64,000 nt of DNA from JABDQW01 sp942492025 (GCA_942492025.1 CALODJ010000003.1:434001-498000), one strand, 5' to 3'; positions 24,960 to 34,870 are shown, counted from the first letter of the stretch. Notes: generated by a model not told the origin, from the letters alone. A program made the numbers and translations.

Positions 24960-26393
24960 TTGAGTAAAAATACATACGATGTTGTTGTTATCGGGGCCGG
25001 GCCGGCTGGCTATGTGACTGCGATCCGATGCGCGCAGTTGGGTATGAACGTAGCTTGTGTCGATGAATGGCTGAATCGTAAAGGTGAGCCATCCCTGGGT
25101 GGCACCTGCCTGAATGTTGGTTGTATACCCTCCAAGGCATTGCTCGAATCATCCCATTTGTTTGCGATGGCCACCAATGATTTTTCTCAGCACGGAATCA
25201 CCGTAAAGAGTCTCAAGGCTGATATTGAAACAATGAATGCCCGCAAGGACAGGGTCGTCAGTGAATTGACACAGGGTATCGCTACCTTGTTCGAGGCCAA
25301 CAAGATCACACTGATACACGGTCATGCGCGTCTGGCACCCGGTAAGATCGTGAATGTGTCAAACCGGGGTGAGAGTAAGACAAGAGAATCGCTTAAAGCG
25401 GACAATATAGTCATCGCCGCAGGATCTTCGCCTGTCAGTCTTGAACGCGCGCCGAGAACCGAGGATTATATTTTTGATTCTGCGGGCGCTCTCGAATTTG
25501 ATTCTGTGCCCAAATCACTGGGTGTGATCGGTGCCGGTGCGATCGGACTGGAACTCGGAAGCGTCTGGTCGCGCCTGGGGTCAGACGTGGTGCTGCTGGA
25601 AGCTATGGACACTTTTCTGATGGCGGCGGACAAGCAAATATCGCGGGCCGCTTTCAGGTCATTTCAACAGCAAGGGCTCGATATCCGACTCAACGCCCGC
25701 TTACTGTCCACCTCAGTCAAGCAGAAAAAAGTACATGTTACCTATGAAGATACGCGCGGTGCTCAGCAGATAAAGTTTGACAGACTCATCGTCGCGGTTG
25801 GCCGAAAACCGAACAGTGATCATTTGTTTGGTGCCGAGATGCGAATCGAGATCGATGAGCGTGAGTATATTCATGTCAATGATTACTGCGAAACCAGTGT
25901 ACCGGGCATCTATGCAATCGGCGACATCGTGCGTGGTCCGATGCTGGCCCACAAGGGATCGGAGGAGGGTGTCATGGTCGCTGAACGGATTGCAGGCCAG
26001 AAATCAAGCGTGAACTATGATCTGATCCCGGCAGTGATCTATACACATCCGGAAGTGGCCTGGGTCGGTAAGACAGAACATGCCTGCAATACTGCCGGCA
26101 TCCCTGTGAATGTTGGTACGTTTCCGCTGGCAGCCAGCGGTCGTGCCAAAGCGATGGCCGCTACCGACGGTCTGGTGAAGATTATCGCGCACAAGGAAAC
26201 AGACCGGATTGTCGGTGTCCACATTTGCGCGTCGCAGGCGTCTGAACTGATTGCCCAGGCTGTGGTTGCGATGGAAATGGGCGCGAGTTCTGAGGACCTG
26301 GCGCTGACCATGTTTGCGCACCCAACGTTGTCTGAGTCGGTCCATGAGGCAGCGCTGGCGGTGCACAAGCGGGCCATACATATCAAGAATTAA
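24960..26393 (+). CDS. lpdA: Dihydrolipoyl dehydrogenase (E3)
   Basis: A 477-residue flavoprotein that reoxidises the dihydrolipoyl arm with NAD+. It shows the N-terminal FAD motif VVIGAGPAGYVTAIRCAQLG, the redox disulfide GGTCLNVGCIPSKALL (about 48-63), the NAD-binding GVIGAGAIGLELGSVW, and the dimer-site HPTLSESVHEA near the end. The start is TTG with AGGTG a few bases upstream; no ATG is available nearby. It lies inside the suc operon after the hairpin spacer. Confidence 0.96.
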   Translation: MSKNTYDVVVIGAGPAGYVTAIRCAQLGMNVACVDEWLNRKGEPSLGGTCLNVGCIPSKALLESSHLFAMATNDFSQHGITVKSLKADIETMNARKDRVVSELTQGIATLFEANKITLIHGHARLAPGKIVNVSNRGESKTRESLKADNIVIAAGSSPVSLERAPRTEDYIFDSAGALEFDSVPKSLGVIGAGAIGLELGSVWSRLGSDVVLLEAMDTFLMAADKQISRAAFRSFQQQGLDIRLNARLLSTSVKQKKVHVTYEDTRGAQQIKFDRLIVAVGRKPNSDHLFGAEMRIEIDEREYIHVNDYCETSVPGIYAIGDIVRGPMLAHKGSEEGVMVAERIAGQKSSVNYDLIPAVIYTHPEVAWVGKTEHACNTAGIPVNVGTFPLAASGRAKAMAATDGLVKIIAHKETDRIVGVHICASQASELIAQAVVAMEMGASSEDLALTMFAHPTLSESVHEAALAVHKRAIHIKN

Positions 26394-26430
26394 ACACGAT
26401 AGTTCGAACTGTGTGCGCATTATCGTGTTT
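26392..26430 (+). terminator. Stem-loop at the lpdA 3' end
   Basis: AAACACGATA pairs with TATCGTGTTT around a 19-base loop that itself holds GTTCGAAC. No clear U-run follows, so it may be a partial terminator or an mRNA-stability element before sucC. Confidence 0.4.
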
Positions 26431-26537
26431 ACCTGCGAGTATCTGCTATCGTAGGCATTGTGATAACCGGCGGCCTGCTTACTGCTTCGGCTATATCAAT
26501 ATTGACTTATTAGAACATCAGGTAACAGATAACAAAA

Positions 26538-27707
26538 ATGAACCTGCACGAATTTCAGTCCAAACAAGTTTTCAACCAATATGGCTTACCGGTACCCAAT
26601 AATCGTGTGGTAACGACGTCTGCAGATGCTGCAGCCGCAGCCAGCGCACTGGATGGTGACAGCTGGGTGGTCAAGGCGCAGATACACGCCGGTGGTCGGG
26701 GCAAGGCCGGTGGTGTCAAACGCGTCGATGATGTCGAGACGCTGACACATGCTGTTGGCGCTATGCTTGGATCGCGCCTGGTCACGATCCAAACCGGCGA
26801 GCAGGGGCAACCGGTCAACCGTGTATTGATAGAAGAGACCTGCAATATCGCCCGCGAACTCTATCTGGGTGCCGTAATCGATCGTTCATCGAGGCGCGTG
26901 GTGTTGATGGCTTCGACCGAGGGCGGCGTCGAGATTGAAAAAGTGGCCGCCGAGACACCAGAGAAAATACTTAAAACGAAGATCAATCCGTTGACGGGAC
27001 TGCAGCCCTATCAGGGCAGGGAGCTTGCCTTTGGTCTGGGGCTGGAGGGCGCCCAGATCAAACAGTTTGGAAATTTGCTTTCCGGTCTGGCGACCCTGTT
27101 CATTGAAAAAGATCTCAGCCTGGTTGAAGTCAACCCGCTGGTGGTCACCCATGAAGGCGATCTGTTGTGTCTCGATGCCAAAATCAATATTGATGACAAC
27201 GCGCTGTTCAGACAGTCAGCCTTGCTCGAGATGCGTGACACCTCCCAGGAAGATGAACGCGAAAACCGTGCCAAGGAATGGGACCTCAATTATATATCAC
27301 TGGATGGCGATATCGGCTGTATGGTCAATGGTGCAGGATTGGCGATGGCGACCATGGACCTGATCAAGCTTTGTGGGGGAGAGCCTGCCAACTTTCTCGA
27401 TGTTGGTGGGGGTGCGACCAAAGAGCGTGTATCGGAGGCCTTCAAGATCATACTCTCCGACACCAACGTAAAAGGTATCCTGGTGAATATCTTCGGCGGT
27501 ATCGTGCGCTGCGATCTGATCGCCGAAGGGATCATTGGCGCAGTCGAAGAGGTGCATGTCAATGTGCCGGTTGTCGTCCGGCTTGAAGGCAACAACGCGG
27601 AACGAGGTAGCCAGCTGCTGGATGACAGCGGTCTTAATCTGATCGCAGCCAATGATCTGACCGATGCGGCACAAAAAATTGTTGCTGAAACAGGAAAGCT
27701 GTCATGA
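26538..27707 (+). CDS. sucC: Succinyl-CoA synthetase, beta subunit
   Basis: A 389-residue ATP-grasp subunit (E. coli SucC is 388). It makes ATP or GTP from succinyl-CoA together with SucD. It shows MNLHEFQSKQVFNQYGLPVP, the nucleotide-binding VVKAQIHAGGRGKAGGVK and the late NIFGGIVRCDLIAEGIIGAV. It is 144 bases after lpdA and overlaps sucD by four bases (ATGA). Confidence 0.97.
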   Translation: MNLHEFQSKQVFNQYGLPVPNNRVVTTSADAAAAASALDGDSWVVKAQIHAGGRGKAGGVKRVDDVETLTHAVGAMLGSRLVTIQTGEQGQPVNRVLIEETCNIARELYLGAVIDRSSRRVVLMASTEGGVEIEKVAAETPEKILKTKINPLTGLQPYQGRELAFGLGLEGAQIKQFGNLLSGLATLFIEKDLSLVEVNPLVVTHEGDLLCLDAKINIDDNALFRQSALLEMRDTSQEDERENRAKEWDLNYISLDGDIGCMVNGAGLAMATMDLIKLCGGEPANFLDVGGGATKERVSEAFKIILSDTNVKGILVNIFGGIVRCDLIAEGIIGAVEEVHVNVPVVVRLEGNNAERGSQLLDDSGLNLIAANDLTDAAQKIVAETGKLS

Positions 27708-28576
27708 GCGTACTCGTCAACAAGAACACCCGGGTGATATGCCAGGGCTTTACCGGCAAGCAGGGCACCTTCCATTCCGAGCAGGCAATCGCCTATGGCA
27801 CACAGATGGTTGGCGGCGTTACCCCGGGCAAGGGTGGACAGACACATCTGGATTTGCCGGTATTCAACACGGTGCGTCAGGCGGTCGAGCAAACCGGGGC
27901 AACGGCTTCGGTGATTTATGTGCCTGCAGCCTTCTGCAAGGATTCCATGCTCGAGTCCATCGATGCCGGCATCGAACTGGTGGTGTGTATTACCGAAGGT
28001 GTTCCCACACTGGATATGCTGCAGGTAAAGATGGTTGCCGACAGCGCTGGCGTGACCATCATCGGGCCCAACTGTCCCGGTATTATTACACCAGGCGAGT
28101 GCAAGATAGGCATCATGCCTGGCGCAATTCACAGCAAGGGCAAAGTCGGTGTGGTTTCGCGTTCGGGTACGCTCACCTATGAAGCGGTTAAGCAAACCAG
28201 CGATCCCGGTTATGGTCAGAGCACCTGTATTGGTATCGGTGGCGACCCGATTCCGGGCACCAGTTTCATCGATTGTCTGAAGCTGTTCGAAGCCGATGAA
28301 CAAACCGAAGCCATATTGATGGTTGGCGAGATCGGCGGCACCGCTGAAGAGGAAGCGGCCGAGTTCATTCAATCTGAAATCAGCAAGCCGGTCGCCGCCT
28401 TCATTGCCGGTGGCACGGCACCCAAGGGCAAGCGTATGGGTCACGCCGGGGCGATTATCGCTGGCGGTAAAGGAACGGCGGCAGATAAATTTGCCGCGCT
28501 GGAAAAAGCCGGTGTCACCACCGTGCGTTCACCGGCGGAGCTGGGTAAGGGTATCGCAGAGGCGGCGGGTTGGTAA
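27704..28576 (+). CDS. sucD: Succinyl-CoA synthetase, alpha subunit
   Basis: A 290-residue CoA-binding and phospho-histidine subunit. It shows MSVLVNKNTRVICQGFTGKQ, the CoA-binding GGVTPGKGG, RSGTLTYEA, and the active-site histidine in GHAGAIIAGGKGTAADK. The start overlaps the sucC stop as ATGA, giving coupled translation of the two subunits. Dispersed repeats begin directly after its stop. Confidence 0.97.
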   Translation: MSVLVNKNTRVICQGFTGKQGTFHSEQAIAYGTQMVGGVTPGKGGQTHLDLPVFNTVRQAVEQTGATASVIYVPAAFCKDSMLESIDAGIELVVCITEGVPTLDMLQVKMVADSAGVTIIGPNCPGIITPGECKIGIMPGAIHSKGKVGVVSRSGTLTYEAVKQTSDPGYGQSTCIGIGGDPIPGTSFIDCLKLFEADEQTEAILMVGEIGGTAEEEAAEFIQSEISKPVAAFIAGGTAPKGKRMGHAGAIIAGGKGTAADKFAALEKAGVTTVRSPAELGKGIAEAAGW

Positions 28577-28580
28577 AGAG

Positions 28581-28610
28581 TTATTCACCACAGAGGCACA
28601 GAGGACGCAA
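28581..28610. repeat. CACAGAGGCACAGAG dispersed repeat, copy 1
   Basis: TTCACCACAGAGGCACAGAG followed by GACGCAAAGA. A reverse-oriented relative lies at 34907-34935. This kind of short repeat is common between genes in many bacteria. Confidence 0.7.
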
Positions 28611-28682
28611 AGATCATTCTTGGGTCCGCAAAAGAACGCCAATCAACGCAAATAATAGTAGTGTTGAATCTGCAGTGACACC

Positions 28683-28758
28683 GTAGGGTGCGCCGTGCGC
28701 ACCCTGTTGCCAAATTCTCACTCACCGGGCTGATTTCGGTGCGCACGGCGCACCCTAC
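28683..28758. repeat. GTAGGGTGCGC palindrome, copy 3 (solo)
   Basis: The arms match copies 1 and 2 perfectly, with a different 34-base spacer. No miniature-element ends surround it. It lies in the 28577-28787 gap between the convergent sucD and alpha/beta hydrolase genes. Confidence 0.9.
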
Positions 28759-28787
28759 AAAACTTTAGTCCTATGCGTCTTTGCGGT

Positions 28788-29549
28788 TCAAATAATGCCT
28801 TCAAACCACGCCACGATTTGATCAGCAACGAACGCAGCGTCATCCTTGTTCGAGAGCAAGTGGTCTGCCTTGTCCAGCGTAATGATGCGTGATGGGCCTT
28901 TGGTCCATGCCTTGATCGCGTCAGCGTTGTCGCCATCAACCAGCTCGTCGTGCAACACCTTGATAATCAGCACCGGTTTGTCCAGTAAGGCCAGGCGTTG
29001 CTGCATATCATACTGACGCAAGTCCTCGATAAACTGCGGTTCGATATCATAATGCCGACCTGCAACTTCGATGCTGGCGGCGATACCCTGTTCCAGCAGG
29101 GTCAATGCATGGCCAAAGTGATGCAGCACATGGGCGGGCTGGCTGGGCGAGGCAATGGTGACGATGGCCTTGACACTTTCGATATCGATGGCCGCTTCGA
29201 GCATGGCTGTGCCACCGAGACTGTGACCGATCAGTAGTGACGGTGCGGCGTAGTGCTCGCGCAGATAGTCGACCGCCGCTTTCACATCGGCAACATCTGC
29301 TGTGAAATTGGACTGTGCAAAGTCACCCGCACTGTTACCGAGTCCGGTGAAATCGAAGCGAAGCACGGCAACCCCCTGCATGGCCAGCAGTCGGCTGATA
29401 CGAAACACTGTGATGGTATCTTTGCTGCAGGTAAAACAATGACTCGCAACGGCATAGGCCAGGGGTGTATCAACAGGGGATTCCAGCCTGGCATCCAGGG
29501 CGTGACCAGCACCGCCGATAAATCTTGCTTTCAGGCTTTGTGTTTTCAA
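28788..29549 (-). CDS. Alpha/beta hydrolase
   Basis: A 253-residue protein with HCFTCSKDTITVFRISRLLA, VLRFDFTGLGNSAGDF (oxyanion region), the nucleophile elbow GHSLGG (Ser110) and a late acid/His region (DKADHLLSNKDD). The HCFTCSKD stretch is typical of proteins that carry an alpha/beta hydrolase fused to an OsmC domain; here only the hydrolase half exists. The substrate is unknown. Confidence 0.85.
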   Translation of the reverse strand: MKTQSLKARFIGGAGHALDARLESPVDTPLAYAVASHCFTCSKDTITVFRISRLLAMQGVAVLRFDFTGLGNSAGDFAQSNFTADVADVKAAVDYLREHYAAPSLLIGHSLGGTAMLEAAIDIESVKAIVTIASPSQPAHVLHHFGHALTLLEQGIAASIEVAGRHYDIEPQFIEDLRQYDMQQRLALLDKPVLIIKVLHDELVDGDNADAIKAWTKGPSRIITLDKADHLLSNKDDAAFVADQIVAWFEGII

Positions 29550-29642
29550 AAAGCGTAGTATCCTGGGGGCATGACTACTTAGTCGTTAAAGCCTATTCTA
29601 CGTGAGCAAACGCACGATAAGAAAGTGGATCGGAGACATCTA

Positions 29643-30032
29643 ATGAGCCAGACAAGTTTACCCAACGACCGCATGCCCGTGTTGCGTGTGCCAGCCCGAC
29701 CACGTGATGCCAACATGGGTGGCACGATCTTCGGTGGCTGGATCATGTCGCATGTCGACATCGCAGGCAGCATTCCTGCACTGGTGCGAGCCCGAGGTGC
29801 TGTGGTTACGCGGGCGGTGGATTCGTTTGAATTCAAAAAACCGGTATACATCGGTGATCTGGTCAGTTGTTTTGCAGATGTGGTATCGACCGGTAAAACA
29901 TCGATGAAGGTGAAGGTCGAGGTGTACGCCGAGCGTATGCATCAAGGTGTGATGGATTGTGTAAAAGTGACCGAGGCAACACTGGTCTATGTGGCCATTG
30001 ACGGGGAGGGAAGACCGAGGCCGCTGCCCTGA
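29643..30032 (+). CDS. Acyl-CoA thioesterase, YciA-like hotdog protein
   Basis: A 129-residue hotdog-fold protein. The active-site stretch is RPRDANMGGTIFGGWIMSHV, with Asp in DANMGG and Asp in HVDIAG. YciA-type enzymes hydrolyse acyl-CoA in the cytoplasm. The ATG at 29643 (MSQTSLPNDRMPVLRVPARP) is preferred over an upstream start. It precedes the FadL porin and the lipase, and a role in fatty-acid handling is plausible. Confidence 0.88.
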   Translation: MSQTSLPNDRMPVLRVPARPRDANMGGTIFGGWIMSHVDIAGSIPALVRARGAVVTRAVDSFEFKKPVYIGDLVSCFADVVSTGKTSMKVKVEVYAERMHQGVMDCVKVTEATLVYVAIDGEGRPRPLP

Positions 30033-30117
30033 ATACAGGGCGCACAGGCACGCTGCATAAGCGTTTTGTAATATATGTCCGTGCGTGTATGATCAAAATA
30101 AAACATTAGGAGGATGC

Positions 30118-31476
30118 ATGAGGAAATCTATAATAAATAACTCATCCTTGGTGCTTGGCCTGTGTCTGGCAGTTTATTCCACGCAATCACATTCGTCCGG
30201 TTTTGCGCTGATCGAAAACAGTGCCAGCGGCCAGGGTAATGCTTTCGCCGGTGCTGCTGCCGCTGCCGAAGATGCCTCGACGATCTGGTTCAATCCTGCC
30301 GGTATGATGAAGATAAAGGATGACCAGATATTGATCGCGGGTCATTACATAGCGCCGAAATCATCATTCACCAATGGTAATTCGGTTGATGCTTCCGGCA
30401 CGCCACTGACGGGACCGGATGATGACGGCGGTATCGATGCCTTTGTGGCCAACTTCTACTGGATGATGGGCCTGGCTGACAACATGAAAGTCGGCCTCGG
30501 TATTACCACGCCGTTTGGTTTGACGACGATCTATGATGATACCTGGAAGGGACGTTATCATGCCGTCGAATCCGATCTCAGAACCATCAATTTCAATCCG
30601 AGCATTGCGTATCAGGTCAATGACAAATTGTCGTTAGGTGGCGGTGTCAATCTGATGCTGGCGGATGTAACCTTGACCAGCGCCGTTGATTTCGGCGCGC
30701 TCTGTTATGCGGCGTTGAATCCAGCAACCTGCACGGCGCTGGGCAACACCCCACAAGGTAGCGATGGCTTCGGTGATCTGACGGCCGATAATTTCAGTGA
30801 CCTGGGTTGGGGGCTCAATCTGGGATTGATGTACGACTTTACGCCATCGACACGGATGGGCGTTGCCTGGCGCTCTGAAACCAAGATCAAGGTCGACGGT
30901 GACGCTAAATTCAAGGTGCCAGCCACGGCCTCGTTTGCACCGTCCCTTGGCATTTTCATCGATAGCGGTATCAAGGCCGAAGTGACCCTGCCGCAATCGT
31001 TTTCGGTCAGTCTTGCCCACGAGCGAGATAAATGGACATGGCTGGCCGACATCACCTGGACAGGCTGGAGCTCTTTTCAGGAGTTACGCATCAAGTACGA
31101 TAACCCGAACCAGCCGGATACGGTCACCACAGAAGACTGGAATGACACCTTCCGTTACTCAGTGGGAGCCGATTACACCCTGAACACGAAATGGACCCTC
31201 CGGGGTGGGCTGGCCTATGATGAAACGCCGATACCCAGCGCCGAACGACGCACTCCACGTATACCCGACAACAGCCGCACCTGGTTGTCACTGGGTGCAG
31301 GCTATACCATAAACTCGTCGTTCATCGTCGATGTCGGCTACTCCCATTTGTTCATCAGTGATACACCTATCAACAACACACTGGAAAACACGAGCTGTTG
31401 CCTGCCAGCAACGCTCAATGGAACCTACACGTCCTCGGTCGATATTCTCAGCGCCCAGTTACGCTGGAATTACTAG
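30118..31476 (+). CDS. FadL/OmpP1/TodX-family outer-membrane porin
   Basis: A protein of about 452 residues with a signal peptide (LVLGLCLAVYSTQSHSSG) and the family motif SGFALIENSASGQGNAFAGA, with IWFNPAGMM following. The barrel repeats and the ending SAQLRWNY fit an outer-membrane barrel. FadL proteins move long-chain fatty acids or other hydrophobic compounds across the outer membrane. ATG at 30118 is supported by TAGGAGG five bases before it. It is followed after 41 bases by a VolA-like lipase, so the two probably act together. Confidence 0.92.
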   Translation: MRKSIINNSSLVLGLCLAVYSTQSHSSGFALIENSASGQGNAFAGAAAAAEDASTIWFNPAGMMKIKDDQILIAGHYIAPKSSFTNGNSVDASGTPLTGPDDDGGIDAFVANFYWMMGLADNMKVGLGITTPFGLTTIYDDTWKGRYHAVESDLRTINFNPSIAYQVNDKLSLGGGVNLMLADVTLTSAVDFGALCYAALNPATCTALGNTPQGSDGFGDLTADNFSDLGWGLNLGLMYDFTPSTRMGVAWRSETKIKVDGDAKFKVPATASFAPSLGIFIDSGIKAEVTLPQSFSVSLAHERDKWTWLADITWTGWSSFQELRIKYDNPNQPDTVTTEDWNDTFRYSVGADYTLNTKWTLRGGLAYDETPIPSAERRTPRIPDNSRTWLSLGAGYTINSSFIVDVGYSHLFISDTPINNTLENTSCCLPATLNGTYTSSVDILSAQLRWNY

Positions 31477-31517
31477 AGGGGGCAGCGATGAAGATAGAAA
31501 GCACAGGAGAACAAAAC

Positions 31518-33791
31518 ATGGTTTCGCCATACAGAGTCATACAACTGCTGGCCGCTGGGTTGACCGCGGTGCTGCTCTCGGCCTGTGACACCGACAAGCC
31601 GACGACGCTGCAGGACTCGATTGTTACCGTTGGACCGGTCAGCGTCTATGACCTGTCCGCGAGTGTGATACCGTTTCCGAATGATCTACTGTTTCAGGGA
31701 ACGGCGGACGGTACCATCAATATACCGGTTGCGGATGAAAGCGATTTATCCGATCCACAGGTGGCGATCAACGGTGTTGATGGCTTTTCGACAGTCGCGC
31801 CAATGAGCACAGGCTTTTCCCGAGCACTGGATCCCAACTCGATCAACGGCACCTCAGTGCGCGTTTATGAAGTCGTCAAGGCCAACGGCGCGGGTAGTCT
31901 GGGACCGGACCCGTCAGGGCCTGTTGGTCCGATCGTTGCCTATGTTCGCAAGTTACAATACGGTACGGAGTATATTGCAACCCTCTCTAGTGTGGACGCT
32001 ACAAACAGTACGTTGGTGATCGCTCCCCTGGAGCCGCTCAAACCCAGCACCAGTACGTCGATGTCCAGCTATGCTGTGTTGATAACCGATGATTTGAAAG
32101 GTACTGACGGCAAACCGGTCGCGATTTCCACGTCCTATCTTTTGACCAGGGGTTCAGAACCGATCGCCGATCTTGCGGCAACTGCGCCGTACACTGCCGA
32201 TGATATTTTTGTCAATGTGCTGAAGCCGGAGGCAGATGCCACTCAGGACGAGATCGATCAAGCTTACAGCGATGCGGCTACGCTGGAACTGCTGCGTTCC
32301 CGTGTGGTGAATCCATCCGAGGCCATCCTGGTCGCAAACGATGCCGACACGATCGTATCGAGCGATGTTATCCTGCACTGGACCTTCACCGTGCAGTCGG
32401 TTGACGACGTACTGAACGCCACCCGCACGCAGGTACGTGGCATCACAGCCGTATCGGGTTTTGCGGATCCACCCACCGGCCCGGTCGATTCACCACTGGG
32501 CGCTGCCAGTATCAAGGTGGGCGTTCTGCAAGTGCCCTACTACCTGACAGCTTCTGATACATCGGTTAGCCCGAGCAACGATCCGACAGCGTTGACTTCT
32601 TTCTGGCAGGGGCCCGGGCCCTCCTATCTGTCCTACCTGGCGGCCAACCTGACGCCAGTGGAAACATCGACACAAACGCTTCCGGTAGTTGTTTCGATAC
32701 CCAAAACAGCAGGTGGAGCCTGCGGCGGCACGGTTCCTGTTGAGGGCTGGCCCGTGGTGATATTTCAGCATGGCATTACCCGTAACCGGGCCGACATGCT
32801 CGCAGTCGCTGATTCGCTCGCACTGGCGTGCATGGCTGTTGTGGCCATCGACATGCCGATGCATGGCATTACCGGTAACGAAACTGGCCTCACTGCAGCC
32901 TTCAAGAACCCGGCAGTCAATGGTGGTGAGCGCACCTTTGATCTCGATCTTGTTACCCAGGATACTGATGGCAACATTACTGCCCAGTTACCGGACGGTG
33001 TCATCGACACCTCGGGTATACATTATATTAACCTGACCAACCTGCAAAATACGCGCGATAATGTGCGCCAGGGCGTGTCCGATTTGTTCATGCTGGTTCA
33101 TGCGATTGAATCGGGGGTCGTTAGCGATGGCATCAACACCATGAATGCCTCGAGAATATATTTTCTCGGCCACTCGCTGGGAGCCATCGTAGGCACCACC
33201 TTCACCGCAGTTGAGCGCAATGTCAGAGACGCGGCGTTTGCCTTCGGCGGATCAAGCCTGCCGAAGATTCTCGATGGTTCTGCGACATTTGGCCCCCCCA
33301 TCACTGCCGGACTCGCCGCTAACGGCATCGACAAGGGTACACCGGACTACGAATCCTTTATTGGTGCAGCGCAGACTGTGGTCGATTCCGGCGATCCGGT
33401 GAATCATGCGTTCGATGCTGCCAATGGCAGGGGCATATTGTTTTTCGAAATCGTCGGTGATGGTACTGCAGACAATCCCTCCGATCTCGTCGTGCCGAAT
33501 ACCGTACCGGACAGTAACGACACCAGCGGAACGGTGGCTGCTCCGCTGGCAGGGACCGAACCACAACTCAAGCTAATGGGGCTGACCCAGCAAAACAGTT
33601 CGACCTCAGGCACCAATCTTAGGGTGGTGACCAAGTACATTGCTGGCGCCCATGCTTCATTGCTCGATCCTGGCCCGAACGCAGCGGTTACAACTGAAAT
33701 ACAAACCCAGGCGGCCAACTTCCTGGCCAGCGATGGTGACAATCTCGTTGTCACTGACCCGAGCGTGTTACAGGTGCCGCCTGCGCCCTGA
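31518..33791 (+). CDS. VolA/Pla-1-like lipase lipoprotein
   Basis: About 757 residues with a lipobox (LLSAC, Cys near 24). The long N-terminal region is beta-rich and of the bacterial virulence-factor lipase type. The C-terminal alpha/beta hydrolase domain has GHSLG at 551-555. The VolA family includes a surface lipase of Vibrio that releases fatty acids from lysolipids for uptake by a FadL partner, which matches the gene order here. ATG at 31518 (MVSPYRVIQLL) has AGGAGA upstream; an in-frame ATG at 31488 is possible. A strong terminator follows. Confidence 0.85.
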   Translation: MVSPYRVIQLLAAGLTAVLLSACDTDKPTTLQDSIVTVGPVSVYDLSASVIPFPNDLLFQGTADGTINIPVADESDLSDPQVAINGVDGFSTVAPMSTGFSRALDPNSINGTSVRVYEVVKANGAGSLGPDPSGPVGPIVAYVRKLQYGTEYIATLSSVDATNSTLVIAPLEPLKPSTSTSMSSYAVLITDDLKGTDGKPVAISTSYLLTRGSEPIADLAATAPYTADDIFVNVLKPEADATQDEIDQAYSDAATLELLRSRVVNPSEAILVANDADTIVSSDVILHWTFTVQSVDDVLNATRTQVRGITAVSGFADPPTGPVDSPLGAASIKVGVLQVPYYLTASDTSVSPSNDPTALTSFWQGPGPSYLSYLAANLTPVETSTQTLPVVVSIPKTAGGACGGTVPVEGWPVVIFQHGITRNRADMLAVADSLALACMAVVAIDMPMHGITGNETGLTAAFKNPAVNGGERTFDLDLVTQDTDGNITAQLPDGVIDTSGIHYINLTNLQNTRDNVRQGVSDLFMLVHAIESGVVSDGINTMNASRIYFLGHSLGAIVGTTFTAVERNVRDAAFAFGGSSLPKILDGSATFGPPITAGLAANGIDKGTPDYESFIGAAQTVVDSGDPVNHAFDAANGRGILFFEIVGDGTADNPSDLVVPNTVPDSNDTSGTVAAPLAGTEPQLKLMGLTQQNSSTSGTNLRVVTKYIAGAHASLLDPGPNAAVTTEIQTQAANFLASDGDNLVVTDPSVLQVPPAP

Positions 33792-33814
33792 GAAGAATCA
33801 TTCATTGTCTTAGC

Positions 33815-33843
33815 AAAGCCCTCTCCGGAGGGCTTTTTTTTTT
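33815..33843 (+). terminator. Rho-independent terminator after the VolA-like gene
   Basis: AAAGCCCTCTCCGGAGGGCTTT followed by a run of about ten T. A textbook intrinsic terminator. Confidence 0.92.
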
Positions 33844-33941
33844 GGCAAGTACAAATGCCAAACAACGCAAAGACACAAAGACATCGCTATGCGAAGGAAT
33901 GCTGGTACAGCTACCTGCGCCTGAGTTGAGTCCCGTGCAGC

Positions 33942-34017
33942 GTAGGGTGCGCCGTGCGCACCATCGAGCTGGATTTTGCTGAACTGCCGGGATCGCGGTG
34001 CGCACGGCGCACCCTAC
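33942..34017. repeat. GTAGGGTGCGC palindrome, copy 4 (solo)
   Basis: Perfect arms with a 34-base spacer. It lies directly downstream of the protease-like gene (34032-34520, minus). Confidence 0.9.
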
Positions 34018-34031
34018 GGGTTGGCTTCGAA

Positions 34032-34520
34032 CTATTGCCGCAATCGCCACGCAGGTCGGTTATCGTCGTCAATGAGTCTGTATCGGCGCAACCACGCAAC
34101 CACATCCTCTGCATCCAGTTCAAACCAGGCCTGGCTCGAACCCAGTCTGAATGAATAACCCCATTCATCCATATCACGGAACATGCGTTGCCTGCCCATT
34201 TCCGGGATATGATCTGACAACAGAATCTGCAAATAACAGACACCGTTCTCTTCCTCGTAGTCACCGCCGGCATCGGTATCGAGCTTGTTCCTGCGATGCT
34301 GGTCCATGCAGATGTAGTGGCAGGCTTCATGCAGGGCGGAATGCACCGGGGTGTCATTACGAACAAAAAGAATATTGCCGGCGAGGCCGGCTTCCGGTGG
34401 CCGCCAAAAACTGCCGGGGATGGGATTGTTCGCAGCAACCCCTTTCACCACCATGCCATAACGCTCGAGCAGGTGTTGAAGGGTGCCAGGATTAATTTGG
34501 TTATAAAGCAGAACAGGCAT
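34032..34520 (-). CDS. Metalloprotease-like hypothetical protein
   Basis: A 162-residue protein with ALHEACHYICMDQHRRNKLD, an HExxH motif (HEACH) near residue 63, then an acidic DTDAGGDYEEENGVCYLQIL segment that could supply a third ligand. There is no signal peptide. It resembles small zincin-like proteins of unknown role in proteobacteria. Activity is inferred from the motif only. Confidence 0.75.
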   Translation of the reverse strand: MPVLLYNQINPGTLQHLLERYGMVVKGVAANNPIPGSFWRPPEAGLAGNILFVRNDTPVHSALHEACHYICMDQHRRNKLDTDAGGDYEEENGVCYLQILLSDHIPEMGRQRMFRDMDEWGYSFRLGSSQAWFELDAEDVVAWLRRYRLIDDDNRPAWRLRQ

Positions 34521-34718
34521 GGATGTACAGCAACGAAGAAGCAGGAAAAGAACAATATTATTCTGTCCGCGAAAAACGCAAATGACCCTTATGTAAAAAT
34601 ATTAACTGTAACCGTCTGGATTTGATCTGACAGTACTGTCAACTGCTCTCGATTAGGCCTGACACTGCCTATGCAGTCAAAAACACTATCACATTGTTGT
34701 AATAGTGAAATAATGACT

Positions 34719-34788
34719 GTAGGGTGCGCCGTGCGCACCGAGACTGGGTAACACACTTGAATTTCGCGGTGCGCACGGTGCACCCCGC
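34719..34788. repeat. GTAGGGTGCGC palindrome, copy 5 (solo, diverged)
   Basis: The left arm is intact; the right arm has changes (GGTGCGCACGGTGCACCCC). Confidence 0.85.
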
Positions 34789-34870
34789 GATCGGTCCATT
34801 CAGCTGTCAGTTAATGTCTGAGTCTTTCTTCTGATCTGTAAGATCAGATCTGAGTCACTATATTTGTATT

